DNA of 64,000 bases from Halomonas socia (GTDB lineage: Bacteria > Pseudomonadota > Gammaproteobacteria > Pseudomonadales > Halomonadaceae). Positions within the stretch are counted from its first letter, which is position 1. Each line of letters opens with the position of its first letter. A program made the translations under genes and the position numbers. The stretch is taken from assembly GCF_010977575.1 (NCBI RefSeq), contig NZ_CP048812.1, positions 3,844,001-3,908,000 of the forward strand, in the 5' to 3' direction. Below are positions 44,125-52,775 of the stretch, in pieces. The notes under the pieces were generated by a model that made no database searches, had not been told where the DNA came from, and saw only the letters and a list, made by a program, of their open reading frames with translations.

Positions 44125-45663
44125 TCAGTGGTAGTACTCGGCACCGCGCACGTTGGGGTGGTGCGGCAGGTCATCCGTCGCCTCGGGTAGCGTCAGCAGC
44201 GGCTGCTGATCCAGCCCCTGCTTGAGGATCGAGGCCACGCTGGCGTAGCGGGTGGTGGGGATCGCCAAGGCATGCGCACAGGCCTGCTCCAGGCGGTCCT
44301 TGCCGTAGCGCCGGCTGAGCTGCAACAGGCCCAGGCAGGCGCGGTAGCCATGCTCGGGATGGGGGCGGTCTTGCAGCTGCCGCTGGGTCATGTCCAAGGT
44401 GGCGACGCCGATGTCCTGGGCCCATTCCAGGAAGCGACTCGGCGACCAGTCACGGTGGGCCTGGTGTCGCTTGGGCATGTGCTCGGCCAGTGTCGAAAAG
44501 CGCCCCTGCGCGTGGCGCGGATGTGCCGCCACGCGGTGGCCCTTGTGGAACACCTCGACCATGGCGTGGGTCAGGCGCACCTCCAGTACCTGGCCGACCA
44601 GGCTGTGGGGGATGCTGTACAGGCGCTTGTCGATGTCGAGGTGGTAGTCGATGCCGGGCCTGGCCTTGCGCCACTCGGCGAACTCGTAGGGCGTCTCCGG
44701 CAGGGGGCGGAGTACTGGTCGGTCGATGACCTCAAACAGGTCGTACCGGCTCTCCTCGCGGCCCTGGAAGGGGCGTCGGTTGAGGTCGTCCAGCAACTCG
44801 GCGATGGCCTGGTTCAGCATGACCAGGGTGAAGAAGGTGTGGTGGCGCAGGCGCGCCAGGATCCAGCGCTCCACCAGCAGCACGGCAGCTTCTGCCTTGG
44901 CCTTATCCTTCGGTTTGTAGGGCCGCGCTGGCAGCACCGCGACCTGGTAGTGCTGCGCCATCTCGGCGTAGGTCGAGTTGAGCTGGCTCTCGTAGCGGCA
45001 CGCCCGCGTGACGGCGCTCTTCAGGTTATCTGGGATAAGCAGTTCGGGGACCCCGCCGAGGAACTGGAAGGCACGCTGGTGGGAGCCGATCCAGTCGGGC
45101 AGCGCCTGGCTCCAGGTCGCCTCTGCGTAGGTGTAGCTGGACGCTCCCAACACGGCCACGAACACCTGAGCGTTACGCACCTCGCCGGTGGCCTGGTTGA
45201 TGATGGGTACGGTCGGGCCGCAGTAGTCGATGAACAGCTTCTCGCCAGCGCGGTGGACCTGACGCATGCTGCGCCGCTGACGGCCACGCCAGGCCCGGTA
45301 GTGATGGCAGAACTGGCTATAGCGGTGCGCCTTGTCGCCCTGGGCCTCCACGTACTCCGCCCAGAGCAGCTGCAGGGTCACGCCCTTTCGCTTGAGCGCC
45401 TGGTGGACCTGGAAGTAGTCCGGTGCCGAGAAGCGCACCGGCGGCGTCTTGGCCGGGAATAGTCGCGCCTCCAGCGCCGTCTCGTCGCTGCCGTCCGGCA
45501 GCGGCCAGGTGATGCCGGCGACCTGCGCCAGGCTGACGTACTTGCTGACAACGCCCTTGGAGAGACCACAGACCCGCGCAATCTTCTCGTGGCTGAGCCC
45601 GGCGTCGTACTTGAGGCGCAACACCTCGGTGATGGTTCGCATAGGAATCCTCGGTGCTGGCAT
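44125..45663 (-). CDS. istA: IS21-family transposase IstA
   Basis: A 512-residue DDE transposase. The N-terminal helix-turn-helix is RLKYDAGLSHEKIARVCGLS, followed by KGVVSKYVSLA. The catalytic core has FIDYCGPTVPI (first Asp), LIPDNLKSAV (second Asp) and KPKDKAKAEAAV (Glu). The ATG at 45663 has AGGAGGGGG directly upstream; a longer frame to 45768 lacks support. Intact. Confidence 0.93.
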   Translation of the reverse strand: MPAPRIPMRTITEVLRLKYDAGLSHEKIARVCGLSKGVVSKYVSLAQVAGITWPLPDGSDETALEARLFPAKTPPVRFSAPDYFQVHQALKRKGVTLQLLWAEYVEAQGDKAHRYSQFCHHYRAWRGRQRRSMRQVHRAGEKLFIDYCGPTVPIINQATGEVRNAQVFVAVLGASSYTYAEATWSQALPDWIGSHQRAFQFLGGVPELLIPDNLKSAVTRACRYESQLNSTYAEMAQHYQVAVLPARPYKPKDKAKAEAAVLLVERWILARLRHHTFFTLVMLNQAIAELLDDLNRRPFQGREESRYDLFEVIDRPVLRPLPETPYEFAEWRKARPGIDYHLDIDKRLYSIPHSLVGQVLEVRLTHAMVEVFHKGHRVAAHPRHAQGRFSTLAEHMPKRHQAHRDWSPSRFLEWAQDIGVATLDMTQRQLQDRPHPEHGYRACLGLLQLSRRYGKDRLEQACAHALAIPTTRYASVASILKQGLDQQPLLTLPEATDDLPHHPNVRGAEYYH

Positions 45664-46397
45664 GTCCCCCTCCTGGAGCGCAGGCAAAAGGAGGGGTATG
45701 CGGTAAAAGTCCGAATCATTCCAGCGAGTTAGGTGAGATTCCGGGAACGTGACCGGTGATTCCGGCAACGTGACCGCGGATTCCGGGAAAGAGGCCGAAA
45801 TCGGTCACGATGAAACGGAATGGCCGGTCACGATGGTCCGGAATAGTCGGTCACGATAGATCGGAATGGGCGGTCACGATGGCCCGGAATACGCAGCTTG
45901 CCGACGTGGACCTCGACCCGCTGACAGCCGCCACCCTGGTGCCCTACCGCGGCGGCGGCGAATTGGCCACGGCACTGCTCGGCGGCCACGTGGACTTCCT
46001 TGCGATTGCCGCCGGCTCATTGATGCCGCACATCGAGAGCGGTGACATGCGCCCGCTGATGGTCTATTCGCCGGAGCGCATGGATGCCCTGCCCGACGTA
46101 CCTACCGCCGAGGAGCTGGGCTACGAGCTGGCCGGCCAGGTGATCGGCTGGAGCGCCCTGTATGGCCCGCCCGACCTGCCACAGGAAGTGGTCGAGGCCT
46201 GGGAAGGTGTCATGGACCAGGTGGCCGAGGATGAGATGTGGCTGAGCCGCGCCGACGACCGCGGCTCCATTTCCACTATCGGCAGCGTCGACATGTCGAC
46301 CTACGCCCAGGAGCAGTACGAATTCTATCGCGGTCTTGCCGAAGAGTTCGGTTACCTGGACTGATCATCAACCGTTAACCGGGGAGGGAGAGCGCAC

Positions 46398-46901
46398 ATG
46401 GGCATGACACGTGGCTTACTCATCACGGCGTTGTTCGGCATCGTGCTGTTCGCACTGATTCCGGTCTATGTGCCTCGCCCCAGCTTTATTCCCGGGTTCG
46501 CTCCGCCACCCGACATGTGGCCGCGAGCGGTCTCGATCCTCGGCGTGGTGCTCGGCCTGCTGTTGCTGGGGCTGTCGTTTTCGAAGAAAACCCAGGCCAT
46601 TGCCGACCCGGAGGATGCCGGTTCGATCCGTGGCGACACGCCGCTGCCCACCCTGCTGCTACGTTTCGGCTGGTCGGTGCTGGCCTTTGCCCTGTTCGTA
46701 GGCGCGGTCATGCTGCTGGGCTTCCTGCTCGCCAGCATGCTGCTGCTGATCGTCATGCTGGTGCTCACCGGTTACTGGCGGCACAAGTGGGTCTCCTTGA
46801 TGGTGGCCATCGTCCTGCCGCTGGTCCTCTACCTGTTCTTCTCCAGCGCGCTCAATACGCGCTTTCCCACCGGCAGCCTGTTAAGGGCCCTGGGCGTATA
46901 A
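46398..46901 (+). CDS. tctB: Tripartite tricarboxylate transporter small membrane subunit
   Basis: A 167-residue membrane protein with about four hydrophobic helices in the TctB pattern; PPPDMWPRAVSILGVVLGLL is characteristic. GGAGGGAG lies seven bases before the ATG. It lies between tctC and tctA and pairs with TctA in the membrane. Now cut off from its receptor unless a promoter in or after the IS drives it. Confidence 0.88.
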   Translation: MGMTRGLLITALFGIVLFALIPVYVPRPSFIPGFAPPPDMWPRAVSILGVVLGLLLLGLSFSKKTQAIADPEDAGSIRGDTPLPTLLLRFGWSVLAFALFVGAVMLLGFLLASMLLLIVMLVLTGYWRHKWVSLMVAIVLPLVLYLFFSSALNTRFPTGSLLRALGV

Positions 46902-46928
46902 CGCACCGCGTATTACAGGACCGATATC

Positions 46929-48401
46929 ATGCTCAATGACCTGTTGATTGCCTTTCAGGCGGTCGCGACGTTCGAGAATTTCCTGATCATGGCCGCGGGG
47001 ATCTGGGGCGGCGTGATCATCGGCGCCATTCCTGGCATGACCGGCACCATGGCGGTCACCCTGGCACTGCCGTTCACCTTCTACATGCAGCCGATTCCCA
47101 GCATCCTGCTGCTGGTGGCGCTCTACAAGGGCTCGACTTATGGCGGCTCGGTATCGGCGATCCTGATCAAGACGCCGGGCACCGCCTCGGCGGCCTGCAC
47201 CACCCTGGACGGTTACCCGCTGGCGCGCCAGGGCAAGGCCGGCAAGGCGTTGAACATGGCGCTCTACTCATCGTGTACCGGCGACTTCATTTCCAATATC
47301 TCGCTGATCTTCATCGCCGCGCCACTGGCCCTGCTGGCGCTGCGCATCGGCCCGCCGGAGTACTTCATGCTGATGGTGTTCGCGCTGACCACCGTGGCCG
47401 GGGTTTCGGGGCGCTCGCTGCTGCTGGGGCTCGTCTCGGCCTGCCTGGGGCTGCTGCTGGCCACCGTCGGCGAGGACATGTACGGCTCGTTTCGCTTCGA
47501 TCTCACCGTCGACATGCAGAGCGGCCTGGCGGTGGCGCCGGTGCTGATTGGCCTGTTCGCCATCCCCGAGCTGCTCAAGATCGTGGTGTTTCGCAATACC
47601 GAGGCACAAAAGCCAATGCAACTGGGCGACAACAAGGTGACCCGCGCCGAGCTGCGCCGCTCGCTCAAGTCGATGCTCAAGGGCAGCATGATCGGCGTGG
47701 TGATGGGGGCGATTCCCGGTATCGGCCCCTCGGCGGCGGCGTTTTCGTCCTATGGCGAGGCCCAGCGCAGCTCGAAGAATCGTGAGAATTTCGGCAAGGG
47801 CGAGATCGAGGGCATCGCCGCCTCGGAGTCGGCCAACAACGGCTGCTGCGGCTCGACCATGATCCCGCTGCTGGCACTGGGCGTGCCCGGCGACGTGATC
47901 ACCGGAGTAATGCTCGGCGCCTTCATGATCCACGGCATGACCCCGGGCCCGATGCTGTTCGAGACCAACCTCCACGAGGTCTACATGCTGTTCATCGGCA
48001 TGCTGTTCTCGTCGGTGCTGCTGTTCGGTGCCGGCAAGGCGACCATGCGTTTCTTCTCGCATATTTCGCGCATTCCGCCGGGGCTGATGGCGCCCATTGT
48101 GCTGATCCTGTGCCTGTTCGGGATCTTCTCGATCTCCAACAGCATGTACGACGTGATCGTGCTGCTGGCCATGGGCGTGTTCGGGTTCTTCATGTTCCTG
48201 TTCGCGATACCCGCGGCACCCTTCCTGATCGCCTTCATCCTGGGGCCAATGCTGGAGGAGAACTTGCGTCGCGCCCTCGCCATCTCCCGCGGTGACCCGA
48301 GCATTCTGGTGTCATCGCCCATCACCTGGCTGTTCGCCTCGCTGGCGGTATTCGTGATCGTGGTCACGATCCGTCAGCAGCTCAAGAAAGCCAAGGCCTG
48401 A
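46929..48401 (+). CDS. tctA: Tripartite tricarboxylate transporter permease
   Basis: A 490-residue integral membrane protein with about 12 helices. GAIPGMTGTMAVTLALPFTF near residue 35 and GAIPGIGPSAAAFSSYGEAQ near 258 are the paired TctA signatures, and the ASESANNGCCGSTMIPLLAL segment follows the second. AGGA lies eight bases before the ATG. It would couple substrate import to the ion gradient, receiving ligand from TctC. Confidence 0.93.
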   Translation: MLNDLLIAFQAVATFENFLIMAAGIWGGVIIGAIPGMTGTMAVTLALPFTFYMQPIPSILLLVALYKGSTYGGSVSAILIKTPGTASAACTTLDGYPLARQGKAGKALNMALYSSCTGDFISNISLIFIAAPLALLALRIGPPEYFMLMVFALTTVAGVSGRSLLLGLVSACLGLLLATVGEDMYGSFRFDLTVDMQSGLAVAPVLIGLFAIPELLKIVVFRNTEAQKPMQLGDNKVTRAELRRSLKSMLKGSMIGVVMGAIPGIGPSAAAFSSYGEAQRSSKNRENFGKGEIEGIAASESANNGCCGSTMIPLLALGVPGDVITGVMLGAFMIHGMTPGPMLFETNLHEVYMLFIGMLFSSVLLFGAGKATMRFFSHISRIPPGLMAPIVLILCLFGIFSISNSMYDVIVLLAMGVFGFFMFLFAIPAAPFLIAFILGPMLEENLRRALAISRGDPSILVSSPITWLFASLAVFVIVVTIRQQLKKAKA

Positions 48402-48432
48402 TCTCCCCACTCTTTGCCAAGGACTCGACACC

Positions 48433-49614
48433 ATGCATGCCAGTGCCCAGCCCCATCCGCGACTCGATGCCGCCATTTCGCACCTCGCTGACCTGATCGG
48501 CTTCGATACCACCAGCGCCTACTCCAATCTGGCGATCATCGCGCATCTGCGGCGCTTCTTCGTTGAGCTGGGGGCCGAGGTCACGGTACTGCCGGATGCC
48601 AGCGGCGAGAAGGCCAACCTGGTGGCGCGGCTGGGGCCCGCCGACGTGCCGGGCATCGTGCTCTCGGGGCATACCGATGTGGTGCCGGCCAACCCCAAGA
48701 GTTGGCAGAGCGATCCTTTCTGCATGGAGCGACGCGGCAGCCGGCTCTACGGCCGCGGCACCTGCGACATGAAGGGCTTCGCGGCCTGCGTGATGGCGGC
48801 GGCACCGGCCTTCGCCAGGGCCGAGCTGAAGCGCCCCCTCTACTTCTGTTTCTCGCATGACGAGGAGGTCGGCTGCCTGGGCGCCCCGGCGATTGCCAGG
48901 CACCTGGCGGCACTCGAGGTTCCCCCGGGGCTGGCGATCATCGGCGAGCCCAGCGAGATGCAGCTGATCAACGGCCAGAAGGGCAAGATCGCCATGCAGG
49001 TCACGGTACATGGCGAAGGTGGCCACTCATCCTTTGCCCCGCAGCACGTCAACGCCGTGGAGTATGCCGCGCGTATCATTGCCATGATCGGCGAGCGGTC
49101 GCGACGATATGAGCGAGAAGGCCCTTTCGACCATGACTTCAGCGTGCCCCATGCCACCGCCCTGGCCACCATCGTCGAGGGCGGCGTGGCCACCAACGTC
49201 ACCCCCGATTCCTGCCACTTCATCTTCGAGCTGCGCAGCATCGACCAGGAGGCCGCCAGCGGCGACATGCAGGCGCTCATCCATGAGGTCGAGGCCGCCC
49301 TGCTGCCCGAGATGCGCACCCTCGCCTCCGGTGCCGGCATCGAATGGCAGGAGATCTTCTCCTACCCCGCCATGGGTGACGCCACCGATAGCGAGATGTT
49401 CAAGCTGCTCGAGCCGATCCTGCCGCCGCGCGGCGGCAAGGTCTCCTACGGCTCCGAGGGCGGCGTGTTCGAAATCGATGGTGGCATCCCCTCGATCATC
49501 ATTGGCCCGGGCTCGATTCGCCAGGCCCACAAGCCCGATGAATTCATCGAGATCGACCAGCTCAGCCAGTGTCTGGCGTTCTTCGACGAGCTCGATGATT
49601 GGATGAGGCGCTGA
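48433..49614 (+). CDS. argE: M20-family amidohydrolase, acetylornithine deacetylase type
   Basis: A 393-residue zinc peptidase-family enzyme that removes N-acyl groups from amino acids. Metal and catalytic motifs are SGHTDVVPA (His), GRGTCDMKGF (bridging Asp), FSHDEEVGCLG (catalytic Glu and ligand), IGEPSEMQLI (Glu) and RQAHKPDEFIE (last His); VHGEGGHSS opens the dimerisation domain. In this operon it is more likely catabolic, acting on an imported N-acyl amino acid, than the arginine pathway enzyme; the symbol denotes the family. AAGGA precedes the ATG. Confidence 0.88.
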   Translation: MHASAQPHPRLDAAISHLADLIGFDTTSAYSNLAIIAHLRRFFVELGAEVTVLPDASGEKANLVARLGPADVPGIVLSGHTDVVPANPKSWQSDPFCMERRGSRLYGRGTCDMKGFAACVMAAAPAFARAELKRPLYFCFSHDEEVGCLGAPAIARHLAALEVPPGLAIIGEPSEMQLINGQKGKIAMQVTVHGEGGHSSFAPQHVNAVEYAARIIAMIGERSRRYEREGPFDHDFSVPHATALATIVEGGVATNVTPDSCHFIFELRSIDQEAASGDMQALIHEVEAALLPEMRTLASGAGIEWQEIFSYPAMGDATDSEMFKLLEPILPPRGGKVSYGSEGGVFEIDGGIPSIIIGPGSIRQAHKPDEFIEIDQLSQCLAFFDELDDWMRR

Positions 49615-49615
49615 C

Positions 49616-50866
49616 ATGACAGATCAGATGACGATCGATGCCGAGCGGCTCTGGTGCCATCTCGACGAGCTGGCGCAGATCACCGACCCGGAAGCGCCGT
49701 GGACACGCCGCGCCTTTACCGAGCGCTACCTGGAGGGGCGCACCTGGCTGCGCCACAAGATGCACGCGGCCGGGATGACCACCCGCCTCGACGACGCCGG
49801 CAACCTGATCGGCACCCTGCCCGGCAGCGAGCCGTCTCTGGCTCCGCTGGCCACCGGCAGCCATATCGATACGGTACCCGGAGGTGGCCGCTACGACGGC
49901 ATTCTTGGCGTGCTGGCCGGGCTCGAGGCGGTGCACAGCCTGCAGGACGCGGGCATACGCTTGCGTCACAGCATCGAGGTGATCGACTTCCTCTCCGAGG
50001 AGCCCAGCGAGTATGGCGTCTCCTGTATTGGTAGCCGTGGCATGGTCGGCAAGCTCAGCCCGGCGATGCTCGACTTCCAGGAGCCCGGCGGCGAGCGCCT
50101 GTTCGATGCCGTTCGGCGCATGGGCGGCGTGCCCGAGGCGTTGGGCGAGCCGCTGCGCCAGCCGGGCGCCCTCACTGCCTTCGTCGAGCTACATATCGAG
50201 CAGGGTCGGGTCCTCGAGTCCAGCCAACTGCCGATCGGCGTGGTCAGCGATATCGTCGGCATTCACCGCTACGATATCGTGGTTACCGGCCAGGCCGACC
50301 ATGCCGGCACCACGCCGATGGATCTGCGTCGTGATGCCCTGGCCGAGGCCGGCGGCTTGATCAAGCGCATACAGCAAGAGGCTAAGCGCCAGGCCCAGGG
50401 CGACGCCTACCTGGTGGCCACCGTGGGCCGCCTGGCGGTGTCGCCCAACGCCAGCAATGCCATCCCTGAACGGGTCGAGATGGTGCTGGAGGTGCGCAGC
50501 AACGACGCCACCCTGCTCGAGGGGTTCTTCCCGCCCCTGCTTGAAGGCACCCGGCGCCAGCTCGCCGGCAGTGGCGTCGATATCGATGCCACCCCGCTGA
50601 GTGAAGGCCTGCCCACCCAGTGCGCGCCCGACGTGCAGGCGCAGATTGCCACCGCCGCCGACTCACTGGGCCTCGGCCACATGGGCATGCCCAGCGGCGC
50701 CGGCCACGACGCCGTCTACATGGCCATGCTCGCCCCCACCGGCATGCTCTTCATCCCCTGCCTCGACGGCCGCAGCCACTGCCCGGAAGAGTCCATCACC
50801 CAGCAGCAGGCCGCCGACGGCTGCCGGGTGCTGGCAGAGACGCTGCGGCGGCTGGATCAGCTCTGA
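49616..50866 (+). CDS. M20 hydantoinase/carbamoylase-family amidase (allantoate amidohydrolase/N-carbamoyl-L-amino-acid hydrolase)
   Basis: A 416-residue dinuclear zinc amidohydrolase. Motifs are ATGSHIDTVPGGGRYDGILG, LSEEPSEYGVSC, FVELHIEQGRVLE, TGQADHAGTTPMDLRRDALA and, near the end, GRSHCPEES with the last metal histidine. The family cleaves N-carbamoyl groups from amino acids or allantoate. It starts one base after the argE-like stop, so the two are coupled. Probably part of the pathway for the substrate brought in by tctCBA; the exact substrate is unknown. A REP array begins just after the stop. Confidence 0.88.
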   Translation: MTDQMTIDAERLWCHLDELAQITDPEAPWTRRAFTERYLEGRTWLRHKMHAAGMTTRLDDAGNLIGTLPGSEPSLAPLATGSHIDTVPGGGRYDGILGVLAGLEAVHSLQDAGIRLRHSIEVIDFLSEEPSEYGVSCIGSRGMVGKLSPAMLDFQEPGGERLFDAVRRMGGVPEALGEPLRQPGALTAFVELHIEQGRVLESSQLPIGVVSDIVGIHRYDIVVTGQADHAGTTPMDLRRDALAEAGGLIKRIQQEAKRQAQGDAYLVATVGRLAVSPNASNAIPERVEMVLEVRSNDATLLEGFFPPLLEGTRRQLAGSGVDIDATPLSEGLPTQCAPDVQAQIATAADSLGLGHMGMPSGAGHDAVYMAMLAPTGMLFIPCLDGRSHCPEESITQQQAADGCRVLAETLRRLDQL

Positions 50867-50875
50867 CTGCTGCGG

Positions 50876-51330
50876 CCAGCAGCGCTGCGCGCTGCATCGC
50901 GAATAAATTCGCTCCTACACTGGAGCGGCGCCCTTGGCATATGTGGGTGGACTCCTCCTGACACTGGGAGCAGCGCCAAAGCCAATGTGGGAGAGACTTC
51001 AGTCTCGATGGGGTTGGCCTACCCCGGCAGCGCTGCGCGCTGCATCGCGAATAAATTCGCTCCTACACTGGGGGCAGCGCCAAGGCCAATGTGGAGTGAC
51101 TTCAGTCTCGATGGGGTTGCCTACCCCGGCAGCGCTGCGCGCTGCAATCGCGAATGAATTCGCTCCTACACTGGGGGCAGCGCCAAAGCCAATGTGGGAG
51201 AGACGTCAGTCTCGATGGGGTTGGCCTACCCCGGCAGCGCTGCGCGCTGCAATCGCGAATAAATTCGCTCCTACACAGGGAGTGGCGCCAAGGCCAATGT
51301 GGAGTGACGTCAGTCTCGATGGGGTTAAAC
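50876..51330. repeat. REP array, four units of varying length
   Basis: Units begin with CAGCGCTGCGCGCTGC near 50880, 51030, 51131 and 51234. Most use the variant GCGAATAAATTCGCTCCTAC in place of the standard palindrome, and TGTGGGAGAGACTTCAG or TGTGGAGTGACTTCAG as the inverse arm, so copies have diverged more than in the array at 41087. It fills the gap between the M20 gene and pgpA; I see no gene in it. Confidence 0.88.
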
Positions 51331-51385
51331 GCACCGCCAGTGCTACTCTGTGTGGCTTTTGAACGATGCCCCGGGAGGCAAGCGC

Positions 51386-51865
51386 GTGCTGGAAGGGATA
51401 CTCATCGCGGTGGGAACCGGTTTTGGCCTCGGCACCTTGCCCCTGGCACCGGGGACCTTAGGCAGCCTGCTAGGCCTACCGCTGGCCTGGTGGCTGTTGC
51501 GTTACCCGTTGGCGATTCAGGCAACCCTTGCGGCCCTGCTGGTCGCGGTGGCCATACCGCTTTGCCACTATGCGGCGCTGGCGGTTGGCGGCGGTGATCC
51601 ATCACAGATCGTTGCCGATGAGTTCCTGCTGTTTCCGCTCGCGGTAGTGGGCCTGCAGGCGGCGCGCAACCCCTGGGTGATGGCGTCTGCGTTCCTGATA
51701 TTCCGCCTCTTCGACAGTCTCAAACCACCGCCGGTAAGCCTGGTGGAAAGCTGGCACGGCGGCCTGGGAATCGTGGCCGACGATGCGCTGGCAGCACTCT
51801 GCACCTGGGTTGCGATGGCGGGCTTGCTGCGGCTACGCCGCTGGCAACTGAGGCGTACAAAATAG
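51386..51865 (+). CDS. pgpA: Phosphatidylglycerophosphatase A
   Basis: A 159-residue membrane enzyme that dephosphorylates phosphatidylglycerol phosphate. Signature blocks are GTGFGLGTLPLAPGTLGSLL, DPSQIVADEFLLFPLA, FRLFDSLKPPPVSLVE and WHGGLGIVADDALAAL, with hydrophobic helices between. I chose the GTG at 51386, with GGGAGG seven bases upstream, over a GTG at 51350. pgpA normally follows thiL/nusB; here it stands alone between a REP array and a CorC remnant, so its surroundings have been rearranged. Confidence 0.88.
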   Translation: MLEGILIAVGTGFGLGTLPLAPGTLGSLLGLPLAWWLLRYPLAIQATLAALLVAVAIPLCHYAALAVGGGDPSQIVADEFLLFPLAVVGLQAARNPWVMASAFLIFRLFDSLKPPPVSLVESWHGGLGIVADDALAALCTWVAMAGLLRLRRWQLRRTK

Positions 51866-52051
51866 CAGGCCTTTTCCGATATGCTGCGAGATCACCACCA
51901 CCTGCGAGTGGTACGCGACGAGCACGGCACCTGGGTGGGGTTGATCACGCTGGAAGACATCGTCGATGAAACCGATGACGTGCATAATCTGCGTCAGTAT
52001 GCCAAACAGCGCTGGTTGAAGCGCTTGAAACACCACGCATCGCCGCGCTGA
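51866..52051 (+). pseudogene. C-terminal remnant of a CorC/HlyC-type CBS-domain protein
   Basis: From 51872 a short frame reads FSDMLRDHHHLRVVRDEHGT, then WVGLITLEDIVDE and NLRQYAKQRWLKRLK to a TGA at 52051. This is the end of a CBS-pair domain of CorC/CNNM-type proteins (the VVRDEHG..GLITLEDI pattern). The rest of the gene is absent; the fragment directly follows and slightly overlaps the end of pgpA. No start or domain is complete, so it is a gene relic. Confidence 0.7.
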
Positions 52052-52085
52052 CCCTCGCGTGCCACCGTCTCGAGAGACCGCCAAT

Positions 52086-52670
52086 ATGCACAACGATTTT
52101 GGTTCACAAGACGACTCGCGGCCGACGCCAGCAGCCGCCCCACCGCCCGCGCCCCAGAGCCGCACCGAGCAGCGGCTGGAGCGCTACCTGTGGAATTCAC
52201 GCTTCCTGGTCATGATGGCGGTCGTCCCCAGCCTGCTAGGCGCGGTCGTGCTGTTCACGATCGGCACCATCGACATCGTCAAGGTGTTGATCGATACCGT
52301 GGCGTATTACCTGTTTGGGGGCGTCGAGGATATTCACGATAGCGTGGTGCCCAATATCATCATGGCTATCGATATCTACCTGATCGCCATCGTGCTGTTG
52401 ATCTTCGGGCTCGGGGTCTATCGGCTGTTCGTGTCACCCATCGAGCAGGCCGAGGATCATACGCCCCATCACCCGTTCAATGTGCAGTCGTTCGACCAGC
52501 TCAAGGACAAGATCGCGCGGGTGGTGATCCTGGCGGTGATCATCGAGTTCTTCCGCGCCGTGGTGGATATCCGTTTCCAGACTCCGCTGGATGCCATCTA
52601 TCTGGCGCTCTCGGTATTGGCACTTGCCGCCGCGCTCTACCTGATGAGCCTCGCCCAGCGTAAGGAGTAG
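52086..52670 (+). CDS. YqhA/UPF0114-family membrane protein
   Basis: About 194 residues with three to four hydrophobic helices. After a Pro/Ala-rich N-terminal tail, ERYLWNSRFLVMMAVVPSLL begins the conserved core, and FGLGVYRLFVSPIE plus KIARVVILAVIIEFFRAVVD mark the YqhA family. Function of the family is unknown. The ATG at 52086 is preferred over an upstream start at 52059. A REP element begins right after the stop. Confidence 0.83.
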   Translation: MHNDFGSQDDSRPTPAAAPPPAPQSRTEQRLERYLWNSRFLVMMAVVPSLLGAVVLFTIGTIDIVKVLIDTVAYYLFGGVEDIHDSVVPNIIMAIDIYLIAIVLLIFGLGVYRLFVSPIEQAEDHTPHHPFNVQSFDQLKDKIARVVILAVIIEFFRAVVDIRFQTPLDAIYLALSVLALAAALYLMSLAQRKE

Positions 52671-52671
52671 G

Positions 52672-52775
52672 CAGCGCTATGCGCTGCATCGCCACTGACG
52701 TCGCTCCCACACTATTCGCGAATGAATTCGGGGCGGAGCCAAGGCAAATGTGGGAGTAACGTCAGTCACGATAGG
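52672..52775. repeat. REP element overlapping the 3' end of a HEPN gene
   Basis: GCAGCGCTATGCGCTGC, a degenerate head with GCGAATGAATTC, and TGTGGGAGTAACGTCAGTCA then CGATAGGGTTG. The reverse strand of the last part provides the final codons (QPYRD) and stop of the HepT-like gene at 52762. Confidence 0.8.

Larger units (their letters stand above)
43260..45895. mobile_element. Complete IS21-family insertion sequence (2636 bp)
   Basis: The ends match as TGCTTATTCCGG (left, 43260) and TGCGTATTCCGG (complement of the right end, 45895), 11 of 12 positions. Several internal copies of GTGACCGG- and TTCCGG-like motifs lie near both ends, as IS21 transposase-binding repeats do. The 5-bp direct repeat GCTTG flanks it at 43255-43259 and 45896-45900. 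It carries istA and istB on the minus strand, opposite to tctC. All parts appear intact, so it may still be mobile. Confidence 0.93.
42758..46364 (+). pseudogene. tctC: Tripartite tricarboxylate transporter substrate-binding protein (TctC/Bug), split by an IS21-family insertion
   Basis: The 5' part (42758-43259) has a signal peptide (MKRALSLAAATLMVTCAANA) and the Bug-family segments VTLVVPYGPGGASDLAGRAL and VVNQAGSGGMTGARDV. It is cut after FTVQALL. The 3' part (45901-46364) resumes with ADVDLDPLTAATLVPYRGGG and runs to EEFGYLD. Removing 43260-45900 (the element plus one copy of the 5-bp duplication) restores one frame of 966 nt, 321 residues. AAGGAG sits seven bases upstream of the ATG. The receptor would have fed a carboxylated substrate to TctAB; it is now inactive unless the element excises. 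Confidence 0.93.
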
